The notes under the pieces are model-generated. The model made no database searches. It saw only the letters and a program-made list of their open reading frames with translations, and was not told the DNA's origin. Below, piece after piece: positions 1 through 5,751 of a DNA stretch of 5,751 nt (position 1 is the stretch's first letter; each line of letters opens with the position of its first letter). The translations under genes and the position numbers were made by a program. Where the stretch lies: the NCBI GenBank assembly GCA_903896915.1, contig CAITZN010000541.1:1-5751 (forward strand), written 5' to 3'. The stretch comes from an uncultured bacterium. Its GTDB lineage: Bacteria > Desulfobacterota > Desulfobulbia > Desulfobulbales > Desulfobulbaceae.

Positions 1-291
1 GCCTACCTGACGACAGTTGCCGAACGCCTGCAGGTGCTGCGTGCCGACGGGGGAAGTGGCCCGATTGCTGCTGACCTGGTCCAAGCCTCGGCGAGCGGTC
101 TCGACCCCCACATCTCGCCGCAAGCCGCAAGCGTCCAGTCACGCCGTGTTGCCTTGGCACGCGGACTCAGTGAAGAGAGGGTCAATCACGTCATCGCCGC
201 CCACCAGGAAGACCGTCAATGGGGAATTTTGGGAGCGACACGGATTAATGTGCTGGCAGTAAATCTGGAGTTGGATACAATAAAGCCATAA
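1..291 (+). CDS. kdpC: KdpC, potassium-transporting ATPase subunit C (5' truncated by window edge)
   Basis: The frame is open from base 1 and ends at TAA 289-291, giving the last 96 residues of KdpC. Seen: the family's conserved C-terminal part, with S-A-S-G-L-D-P-H-I-S-P at about residues 29-39 of the fragment, then V..ARGLSEERV and a terminal G-x-L-G-x-x-R-I-N-V-L-x-x-N-L block. Known: KdpC is a small inner-membrane protein with one N-terminal TM helix and a large periplasmic domain. It stabilises the KdpA-KdpB complex and assists K+ import by the KdpFABC P-type ATPase. The TM helix and roughly the first half of the protein lie upstream of the window, presumably preceded by kdpB and kdpA. 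G+C here is high (41 of 60 in bases 61-120 by hand count), clearly above the next gene. Identification is firm; only the start is missing. Confidence 0.95.
   Translation, partial: AYLTTVAERLQVLRADGGSGPIAADLVQASASGLDPHISPQAASVQSRRVALARGLSEERVNHVIAAHQEDRQWGILGATRINVLAVNLELDTIKP
253..281 (+). promoter_or_regulatory. Candidate sigma70-type promoter inside the end of kdpC
   Basis: CTGGCA (253-258) and TACAAT (276-281) are separated by 17 bases and match the -35/-10 consensus at 4 of 6 and 5 of 6 positions. Transcription would start near 288, at the kdpC stop, and give a leader of about 100 nt before the next gene. Inference: this could express the sensor and kdpDE independently of the pump genes, so that the regulators are present before induction. 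An internal promoter for kdpDE near kdpC is, as I recall, also described in E. coli. Only pattern matching supports it. Confidence 0.35.
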
Positions 292-307
292 GCAGTTTAA
301 GCGGAGC

Positions 308-335
308 ATGGAATACAGGGATAGACTGTCTCCAT
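308..335 (+). other. Imperfect stem-loop in the kdpC-sensor intergenic leader
   Basis: ATGGA (308-312) pairs with TCCAT (331-335), and ACAG (315-318) pairs with CTGT (326-329). The two stems are separated by a 2x1 internal loop and closed by a 7-base loop, 9 base pairs in all. No T-run follows, so it is not a convincing intrinsic terminator. It could be an mRNA processing or stability element between the pump genes and the regulatory genes, or chance. The rest of 292-387 holds no other gene beyond a trivial four-codon frame at 355-369. Confidence 0.3.
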
Positions 336-374
336 TTGGGACAAGAGGATACAGATGTCTGCAAATTAATCAGT

Positions 375-380
375 GAGGGA
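375..380 (+). promoter_or_regulatory. Ribosome binding site for the helical sensor gene
   Basis: GAGGGA lies 7 bases before ATG 388. It decides the start: the in-frame GTG at 373 would be upstream of and overlap this site and has no Shine-Dalgarno sequence of its own. Confidence 0.7.
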
Positions 381-387
381 AAGGCTA

Positions 388-1308
388 ATGCAGTTTTCAA
401 ACAACAAGGAACGAATCGCTGTCCTCTTGGGCATAGGCATCGTCATCACATTAATATTTTTTGCTGTTATTTCTAACTACTATGGCAATTCAGTCTCTCT
501 GGACACTACCTACACTAATATCGTAGAAAAAAGGAGAGTACTGGCGCAGATGCGTATTGATCTCCTTAGGTCAGTAGAAATGGAAAAAAATGCGGTTATG
601 TCTCTCACCAACGAAGAATCCTTGAATTTTGCCAACCAGTCGCGCGCGGCCTCAGCGGCAGTGGAACAAAACCTGAAGATCCTTAGCTCACTCATTGATG
701 CCGTCCCCTTACAAGACGAGAAAAAACTTGTTAGTGAGTTTACTGGTTGCTGGACGGAACTTGGCAAGCTCGATCAGGTTATCCTTGATATTGCGGTGCA
801 GAATACGAATCTTAAAGCCGCACACCTCTCCAAAGAAAAGGGCGCGGCATCGTTGCAGCGTTTTGAACAGGTCCTTGAACAGATAGCGCCATCGTTTTCA
901 GGAACTGAAAACGAAAACCGGAGCACTCGACTCATATGCCAGGCATTGACCGCTGCCTTAAAGATATACACTCTGCATAGTCCCCATATCTCCGAAGCAA
1001 ACGATGCAATTATGAGCCAGATCGAGATGCAGATGAAGACGGAAGAAAACAAAACCTCAAATGCTCTCGATGAACTCGCTGGAATTATTGGTGAAGAGAA
1101 TAGGAATTCCGTAGTGCAGGCAAAGACGGGTTTTGCCGATTTCTTGGGGGTGACCGCTCAGGTGATCGAATTGTCACGTCAGAATAGCAATGTCAAATCC
1201 CTTGAGCTCTCCCTGGGCAAAAAACGTGCAATCTCAGCCCAGTGTGATGAGATCCTTGCTACTTTTCAAGAGGTTGTACAAAGCCGAAATTTCAAGGCAA
1301 GAAAGTAA
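388..1308 (+). CDS. Membrane-anchored double four-helix-bundle (MCP-like) sensory protein without signalling domain
   Basis: Unnamed protein of 306 residues, starting at ATG 388 because of the GAGGGA site 7 bases upstream (GTG 373 would add five residues). Seen: one hydrophobic segment at about residues 10-29 with positive charge before it (K7, R9) and no clear signal-peptidase site, so probably an uncleaved anchor with the rest in the periplasm. Residues about 37-300 are almost entirely helix-like and resemble 4HB_MCP ligand-binding domains. Two halves are alike: the stretch around QVI-L---QNTNLKAAHLS (about 131-148) matches QVIELSRQNSNVKSLELS (about 258-275), each followed by a K-rich helix. 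There is no second TM, HAMP, MA, kinase or cyclase domain. Three cysteines (C121, C184, C286) lie in the exported part. It sits between kdpC and kdpD, 96 bases after the first and 43 before the second. Inference: an external sensor or adaptor for KdpD or the pump. G+C is lower than its neighbours (26 of 60 in 541-600). It might instead be a remnant chemoreceptor ectodomain. Confidence 0.85.
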   Translation: MQFSNNKERIAVLLGIGIVITLIFFAVISNYYGNSVSLDTTYTNIVEKRRVLAQMRIDLLRSVEMEKNAVMSLTNEESLNFANQSRAASAAVEQNLKILSSLIDAVPLQDEKKLVSEFTGCWTELGKLDQVILDIAVQNTNLKAAHLSKEKGAASLQRFEQVLEQIAPSFSGTENENRSTRLICQALTAALKIYTLHSPHISEANDAIMSQIEMQMKTEENKTSNALDELAGIIGEENRNSVVQAKTGFADFLGVTAQVIELSRQNSNVKSLELSLGKKRAISAQCDEILATFQEVVQSRNFKARK

Positions 1309-1310
1309 AG

Positions 1311-1355
1311 ATGCTGCGTTTCAATACAAAGGGGATGAACAGCCTATCGCTATGA
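1311..1355 (+). promoter_or_regulatory. Candidate 14-codon coupling/leader ORF before kdpD
   Basis: ATG 1311 lies 2 bases after the sensor gene's TAA. The frame (MLRFNTKGMNSLSL) ends at TGA 1353-1355, which overlaps the kdpD ATG (1352-1354) as ATGA. KdpD has no well-placed ribosome site of its own; the AAAGGGG at 1328-1334 ends 17 bases before its ATG. Ribosomes finishing this small frame could therefore restart on kdpD. An internal in-frame ATG at 1335 directly follows the G-run. The small frame lacks a strong ribosome site and would itself depend on re-initiation after the sensor gene. This may be chance. Confidence 0.25.
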
Positions 1356-4021
1356 GCCTGGCACAGGAAGAAATGCGGCCCTCGCCAGAAGCTATGCTGA
1401 GAGTTGCCCAGGCAGAGGAGCAAGGGGGGGGGCGAGGCAAGCTGAAGATTTTTCTGGGCTATGCCGCTGGGGTCGGCAAGACCTACACCATGCTGGAAGC
1501 AGCCCGACAGCAGCAACAGGCAGGTCGGGCCGTGGTAGCCGCCTATGTCGAATCCCACGGCCGGACGGAAACCGATGCCCTGCTCGAAGGGTTGGAAATT
1601 CTTCCCAAGGCCCGGCGTGAATACCAGGGCGTGCTGCTTCCGGAGTTGGACATTGATGCCGCCTTAGTGAGAAGACCGCAGATTATCTTGGTCGATGAGT
1701 TGGCCCATACCAACGTCCCCGGCTCCCGACACGAAAAGCGCTGGCAGGATATTGAGGAGATCCTGGCCGCAGGGATTGATGTCTACACCACTGTCAATGT
1801 CCAGCATTTTGAAAGCCTCAATGATATTGTCACCCAGATAACCGGCATTGCCGTGCGCGAAACCGTGCCCGACAGCATCCTCGACCGAGCTTCTGAGGTC
1901 AAGCTGGTCGATATTCCGCCGGAGGAGTTGTTGCAACGCCTGCGCCAAGGCAAGGTCTATGTCCCGGAACAGGCAGCCTGGGCAGCGCAAAAGTTCTTTC
2001 GGCCCGGCAATCTCATTGCCCTGCGCGAACTGTCACTGCGCCGCACCGCTGCCCGGGTGGACGATGAGATGCGGACCTATATGGAGACCCGCGCCATTCC
2101 CGGCCCCTGGCCGGTGACCGAACGGCTCCTGGTCTGCGCCAGTGGCAGTCCTTACAGTGAAAAACTGATCCGGACCACCCGGCGGCTGGCCGACGAATTA
2201 AAAGCGCAATGGGTCACAGTCTACATTGAAACCCCGAGCCTGGCCAGGCAGCAGCAAGAGAACCGGGAACGGATCTGGCATGATCTGCGGCTGGCCGAAA
2301 GTCTTGGTGCTGAGGTCGCGACCATCACCGCCACCTCGGTGGCCGAGGCCGTGATCGAGTATGCAGTGCGCCATAACGTCACCCGGATCGTGGTCGGCAA
2401 ACCGGCCAAATCCAGGTGGCGCGAGATTTTGCGTCCCCCAATTGTGGATCAGATTATCCGCCTCAGCGGCGCGATCCATGTCCATGTCGTCAGTATCAAC
2501 GGTACGCCTGCAACAACCCCTGTAAGCCGATTGCACAAAAAAACCCGGCCGGTAGCCTCCTGGTTCGAATACCTAGGCAGCCTGATCCTGGTTACGGCGG
2601 CAACCCTGCTTTCCAGCTTGGTTATGCCCTTTCTGTCGCCGACCAATATGGTCATGATTTATCTGTTGGCGGTGGTGGTGGCCGCTGTCCGGCTCAGTAT
2701 AAAACCAGCAATGCTGACTGCTGCTTTAGGGGTTCTGGCCTTTGATTTCTTTTTCGTCGCGCCCCGATGGACGTTCACCGTCAATGATACCGAATATATC
2801 TTTACTTTCCTGGGGCTTTTCAGCGTCGGGGTGGTCATCAGTACCCTGGTGACAAAGGCCAAAGATCGGTCGGAGGCTCTACGGGAACGCGAGTTGCAGA
2901 CCGAGAGCCTCTACTACCTGAGTCGCGATCTGGCTGCTGCTGTTGACATGGAATCGGTCATGACAGCCGTGATGAAAAATATCAGCGCAACCTTAGATGC
3001 ACAGCTGGCCATTCTCGTACCGCACGGGGAGCAGATGGAAATCTCGGCCATCAGCAAGGATCTGACGCTGGATAATAAAGAATTAGCCGTGGCAGACTGG
3101 TCGTTCCGTAATCACCGGCAGGCAGGGGTTGGCACGGAAACACTCAGCTCAGCTCAGCTTCTGTATGTACCTCTGCAGTCAACAGCTTCTTTTCTTGGCG
3201 TCTTGGCCGTCAAACTGGAAAAGATATCCGATTACCGCTCTCCTCACCATCGACGCCTCCTTGATGCCTTTGTTACCCAGATTTCCCTCGCCATGGAACG
3301 GGTTCATCTGGCCCAACAAGCTGAGCAGGCGCAAGTCCTGCAAGCCCGAGAGAGCCTGGAGCGAGCGCTGCTCAATTCAATATCTCATGACCTGCGTACC
3401 CCTCTGGTATCCATTATTGGCGCCCTCAGCAGTTTGAGGGATGAAAATCTGCAGATAAACGACAGGAGAAGTCATGATTTATTGGATGGGGCCTGGGATG
3501 AGGCGGAACGCCTGAACCGGTTTGTCGGCAATTTGCTGGATATGACCCGACTGGAAGCCGGGGAGTTAAGAATTAACAAAGAACCCTGTGACGTCCAGGA
3601 TCTGATAGGTTGTTCGTTAGCCGCGCTCGAACAAAAATTGGCAGGCAGAGATGTAAGCGTCAAACTGGAGAAAGGCCTGCCTCTGGTCAGCATGGACATG
3701 GTCCTTATGACCCAGGTTCTGGTCAATTTGCTCGATAATGCCTTGAAATATTCCCCAGCGGATAGTTTCATAGAACTTCGAGCACAGACAAATGCACACT
3801 ATTTGATCGTAGAAATGCTTGACCGTGGCCCTGGGGTTCCCGAGCACGATTTGCAACGGGTTTTCGATAAATTCTACCGTCTGCCTGTCCCCGAAGGAGT
3901 GAATGGAACGGGCCTGGGCCTCTCCATCTGCAAAGGGATCGTTGAAGCCCATCAGGGTACGATCTCGGCTGAAAATCGATCGGGCGGCGGATTGCGAATC
4001 ACCATCCAGCTCCCTTTATGA
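1352..4021 (+). CDS. kdpD: KdpD, osmosensitive K+ channel sensor histidine kinase
   Basis: Inner-membrane sensor kinase of 889 residues (E. coli KdpD has 894) that phosphorylates KdpE when K+ is limiting. ATG 1352 was chosen because it places RPSPEAMLR like RPDPDRLL near the E. coli N terminus; the frame is open back to 1190, but that part overlaps the sensor gene. Seen, in order: KdpD domain about 28-240 with Walker A GYAAGVGKT (36-44) and a Walker B-like IILVDELAH (111-119); Usp-like domain about 256-380 with VVGKP (347-351); four TM segments about 405-428, 432-450, 452-470 and 480-500 with very short loops; an Arg/Lys-rich stretch after TM4 (502-513), the position linked to K+ sensing in E. 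coli; GAF-like region about 520-645; and the kinase with SISHDLRTP (phospho-acceptor H679), N box around N796, G1 DRGPGVP (824-830), F box FDKFYR (838-843) and G2 GTGLGL (852-857). All catalytic motifs are intact. Nine consecutive G at 1424-1432 encode GGG (25-27). Confidence 0.96.
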   Translation: MSLAQEEMRPSPEAMLRVAQAEEQGGGRGKLKIFLGYAAGVGKTYTMLEAARQQQQAGRAVVAAYVESHGRTETDALLEGLEILPKARREYQGVLLPELDIDAALVRRPQIILVDELAHTNVPGSRHEKRWQDIEEILAAGIDVYTTVNVQHFESLNDIVTQITGIAVRETVPDSILDRASEVKLVDIPPEELLQRLRQGKVYVPEQAAWAAQKFFRPGNLIALRELSLRRTAARVDDEMRTYMETRAIPGPWPVTERLLVCASGSPYSEKLIRTTRRLADELKAQWVTVYIETPSLARQQQENRERIWHDLRLAESLGAEVATITATSVAEAVIEYAVRHNVTRIVVGKPAKSRWREILRPPIVDQIIRLSGAIHVHVVSINGTPATTPVSRLHKKTRPVASWFEYLGSLILVTAATLLSSLVMPFLSPTNMVMIYLLAVVVAAVRLSIKPAMLTAALGVLAFDFFFVAPRWTFTVNDTEYIFTFLGLFSVGVVISTLVTKAKDRSEALRERELQTESLYYLSRDLAAAVDMESVMTAVMKNISATLDAQLAILVPHGEQMEISAISKDLTLDNKELAVADWSFRNHRQAGVGTETLSSAQLLYVPLQSTASFLGVLAVKLEKISDYRSPHHRRLLDAFVTQISLAMERVHLAQQAEQAQVLQARESLERALLNSISHDLRTPLVSIIGALSSLRDENLQINDRRSHDLLDGAWDEAERLNRFVGNLLDMTRLEAGELRINKEPCDVQDLIGCSLAALEQKLAGRDVSVKLEKGLPLVSMDMVLMTQVLVNLLDNALKYSPADSFIELRAQTNAHYLIVEMLDRGPGVPEHDLQRVFDKFYRLPVPEGVNGTGLGLSICKGIVEAHQGTISAENRSGGGLRITIQLPL

Positions 4022-4025
4022 AAAA

Positions 4026-4733
4026 ATGAAAGAGACAACAAAGGAAACAAACCTGCCACGGATCCTGATTGTTGACGATGAGCCCGCAATCCAGCGTTTT
4101 TTAAAAACCGCGCTTGCTAATGGTGAATTCGCACTTTTCCAGGCTGATAACGGTCATGCCGCCCTCTCAGCAACGGTGACGACAAAACCCGATGTTATTC
4201 TTCTTGACTTAGGCCTTCCCGATCTGGATGGGGTTGAAGTGATCAAGAGGATCCGGCAATGGTCACAGGTGCCTATTATTGTCCTTTCTGTCCGCGATCG
4301 TGAGGCGGACAAGGTGCACGCTCTTGACGCAGGTGCCGATGACTATCTGACCAAACCGTTTGGTGTCGGGGAACTGCTTGCCAGAATACGGGTCATGCTG
4401 CGCCGTTCTCTCCAGCAGGCTCCTGAACCAGTATACCGAATTGACGAGCTGGAAGTCGATCTTGCTCGCCGTTTGGTGTTGCTGCGCAACGAACCCATCT
4501 CCTTAACACCTACGGAATACGAACTGTTGCGTTTGTTGGTTACCAATGCCGGTAAGGTCCTGACCCATCGTCAGATTCTCAAACAGATATGGGGCGCTGT
4601 CTACCTGGAGCAACCGCATGTCCTGCGGGTCAATATCAGCAACCTCCGTCATAAAATTGAAAAAGATGCATCACGGCCCCGCTATATCTTGACCGAGTCG
4701 GGTGTAGGGTATCGCTTCAGAAGCGAGTTTTGA
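4026..4733 (+). CDS. kdpE: KdpE, OmpR/PhoB-type response regulator of the kdp operon
   Basis: Cytoplasmic transcription factor of 235 residues (E. coli KdpE has 225) that binds the kdpFABC promoter when phosphorylated by KdpD. Seen: receiver domain about 12-126 with the acidic pair D17-D18, phospho-acceptor D61 in LLDLGLPD, S88 in IVLS, Y107 and K110 in DDYLTKPFG. The C-terminal winged-helix domain, about 135-233, carries LTPTEYELL (160-168), GKVLTHRQIL and the terminal ESGVGYRF. The start ATG 4026 is 4 bases after the kdpD stop (TGA 4019-4021). It has no Shine-Dalgarno sequence, so translation is probably coupled to kdpD. It has about ten more N-terminal residues (MKETTKETNL) than E. coli KdpE. 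The open frame extends back to 3903 inside kdpD, but that is an overlap only. Its target site, expected before kdpF or kdpA, is outside the window. Confidence 0.96.
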   Translation: MKETTKETNLPRILIVDDEPAIQRFLKTALANGEFALFQADNGHAALSATVTTKPDVILLDLGLPDLDGVEVIKRIRQWSQVPIIVLSVRDREADKVHALDAGADDYLTKPFGVGELLARIRVMLRRSLQQAPEPVYRIDELEVDLARRLVLLRNEPISLTPTEYELLRLLVTNAGKVLTHRQILKQIWGAVYLEQPHVLRVNISNLRHKIEKDASRPRYILTESGVGYRFRSEF

Positions 4734-4746
4734 CTCTTCTTAAAAA

Positions 4747-4775
4747 TCGACAGGTAGATAAGATTTTAGTATCCT
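4747..4775 (+). promoter_or_regulatory. Candidate promoter for the Usp gene
   Basis: TCGACA (4747-4752) and TATCCT (4770-4775) are 17 bases apart, matching the sigma70 consensus at 5 of 6 and 4 of 6. The 94-base gap between kdpE and the Usp gene is A+T-rich, unlike the tight kdpD-kdpE junction, so a separate start here is plausible. A weaker alternative is TTGAAA (4775-4780) with TATCAC (4797-4802), spacing 16. No convincing terminator follows kdpE, so read-through is also likely. Confidence 0.3.
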
Positions 4776-4827
4776 TGAAAATTATATTGAACAAAGTATC
4801 ACCATAAACAGGATGAAGTGAACAACT

Positions 4828-5709
4828 ATGGAGCATGACAAATTGAAAAGCCGTCCACCCTACCCATTTGAGACGATCGGCGTGGCAATGGCATTTTCTT
4901 CCACCAGGCTGGAAGATGTTTTGGCAGAATCTAAAATCTTGGCTGAAACATTTAACGCTCGCTTGTTGCTCATCCATATTGGTGAACGGACAGTAGTCAA
5001 AGAGAACACCTTAAATGATATTCTGAAACGTTTAGGGGTCAACCATCTGGTAATACAAATAATCTGGCAGCAAGGCAATCCCGTAAAGACACTGCTTAAT
5101 ATCTGCAAACAGCATCTCGTCGACCTCCTGGTCTTGAGAGCAAAACGCCGTGAAAAAGGGTTATCCTATTATCTCGGTTCAGTGGTGCGGGGCTTAAGCC
5201 GGGCGGCCAAATGCTCCCTGCTCCTGCTGACCGAACCCCAGGTCAGCGGCACTTCCTTCAAAAAAATCGTGGTCAACGGGGTGCAGAACCCAAAGACCAT
5301 ACCCACCATTCAAACAGTGAATTATTTTGCCACACAGATGGGGGCTCGCGAGATTATCGTGGTCACGGAATCGGACCAGCAAGGCGTGGCCATGGCTATG
5401 GCCTACGACAGTACCGCCAACCAAACGACTCTTGTCAAAGAACGGCTCTCCAGTCAAGAAGCCAAACAACTGCATGAACTCGTCTGTCTTTGTGGCCCCT
5501 GCGAGATCAACGTCTCTGAAGAAATCGTCACTGGCAGACCCGGATATGCTATCCGCCAGTATGCTGAACAAGCCAATGCCGATCTTCTAGTCATCAATTC
5601 GCCCGATGCAAAATATGGTCTCATCGACCGCATCTTTACCCATGATATGGAATACATTCTGGAAAACCTGCCGTGCAACCTGCTGATTGTCCATTCTCGG
5701 GTTTACTGA
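4828..5709 (+). CDS. Tandem universal stress protein (two UspA-like domains)
   Basis: Soluble protein of 293 residues, about twice the length of a single UspA domain. Seen: domain 1 about 14-136, opening with TIGVAMAFS and ending KCSLLLLTEP; domain 2 about 144-291, opening with KKIVVNGVQ and ending NLLIVHSR. In domain 1 the ATP-loop pattern G-2x-G-9x-G-S/T keeps only GS (117-118), with R104 and R107 where the first two glycines would be. In domain 2 the corresponding stretch is RIFTHDMEYIL (268-278), also without the glycines. Nucleotide binding of the usual UspA type is therefore doubtful, or the loop is of a different subtype. There is no TM segment or signal peptide. ATG 4828 is preceded by GAAGTG 7 bases upstream, a modest ribosome site. 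It lies 94 bases after kdpE on the same strand. Inference: a stress or ion-homeostasis partner of the Kdp system, echoing the Usp domain inside KdpD. Confidence 0.9.
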   Translation: MEHDKLKSRPPYPFETIGVAMAFSSTRLEDVLAESKILAETFNARLLLIHIGERTVVKENTLNDILKRLGVNHLVIQIIWQQGNPVKTLLNICKQHLVDLLVLRAKRREKGLSYYLGSVVRGLSRAAKCSLLLLTEPQVSGTSFKKIVVNGVQNPKTIPTIQTVNYFATQMGAREIIVVTESDQQGVAMAMAYDSTANQTTLVKERLSSQEAKQLHELVCLCGPCEINVSEEIVTGRPGYAIRQYAEQANADLLVINSPDAKYGLIDRIFTHDMEYILENLPCNLLIVHSRVY

Positions 5710-5730
5710 ATTTACGGCGAGACACTCCCC

Positions 5731-5751
5731 ATGGCCAAGCTATCCCCTGAC
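5731..5751 (+). CDS. Possible start of a further gene (cut by window edge)
   Basis: ATG 5731 opens a frame of seven codons (MAKLSPD) that runs to the window end without a stop. It begins 21 bases after the Usp stop, with a weak GGCGAG (5716-5721) 9 bases upstream. The short same-strand gap fits an operon continuation. Too little is visible to name a product. Confidence 0.3.

Noticed and set aside
352..361. Near-palindrome CAGA-TG-TCTG as a possible operator
   Set aside because: Half-sites of only 4 bases, and no match to the T-rich KdpE target known from E. coli.
355..369. Four-codon frame ATG-TCT-GCA-AAT-TAA with AGAGGA upstream, before the sensor gene
   Set aside because: Such tiny frames occur often by chance and nothing else supports a leader peptide.
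373..387. GTG 373 as the start of the sensor gene
   Set aside because: It has no ribosome site upstream, whereas ATG 388 has GAGGGA at ideal spacing.
1190..1351. Upstream extension of the kdpD frame to ATG 1190 (943 residues)
   Set aside because: It would overlap the sensor gene by 119 bases and add 54 residues with no KdpD similarity. ATG 1352 gives the usual family length and N-terminal alignment.
1664..1990. Long reverse-strand open frames inside kdpD (also 2198-2536 and others)
   Set aside because: They lie opposite a fully conserved kinase gene, show no recognisable motif and are explained as shadows of high-G+C coding sequence.
3143..3160. Three tandem CTCAG units in kdpD
   Set aside because: Very short, encodes ordinary residues in the GAF-like region, and is expected by chance.
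4713..4725. Inverted repeat CGCTT-CAG-AAGCG at the end of kdpE followed by TTTT
   Set aside because: The stem has only 5 pairs, lies inside the coding sequence, and the T-run is 4 bases. Too weak to call a terminator.

Overview
The window holds the distal part of a bacterial Kdp potassium-uptake locus, with every gene on the + strand. In order: the 3' end of kdpC (the start lies outside the window), a gene for a membrane-anchored helical protein I cannot name, kdpD (sensor kinase), kdpE (response regulator), a gene for a tandem universal-stress (Usp) protein, and possibly the first seven codons of another gene. Coding density is high. No RNA gene, insertion sequence, CRISPR array or phage-like feature is visible.

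The organism is Gram-negative-like: KdpD has full E. coli-type architecture (KdpD/Usp/four TM/GAF/kinase, 889 aa). The placement of extra sensory and Usp genes around kdpDE would fit Desulfobacterota (former Deltaproteobacteria). That assignment is a guess from gene style and moderate G+C, not a proven one.

KdpC is part of the KdpFABC P-type ATPase, which imports K+ at low external K+. KdpD and KdpE form the two-component system that switches the pump on. The unusual element is the 306-residue protein between kdpC and kdpD. It has one N-terminal TM segment followed by about 275 residues of helix, predicted to lie outside the inner membrane and looking like two serial copies of an MCP-type four-helix-bundle sensor, with no signalling domain. 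KdpD itself exposes almost nothing to the periplasm, so this protein is a candidate external sensing partner for KdpD or the pump. This is inference from position and architecture.

Gene junctions are also notable. A good sigma70-like promoter lies inside the end of kdpC and could drive the sensor-kdpDE block separately. A 14-codon open frame fills the gap between the sensor gene and kdpD and ends in an ATGA overlap with the kdpD start. The kdpD-kdpE junction has a similar ATGA/ATGA arrangement. A run of nine G sits near the 5' end of kdpD.
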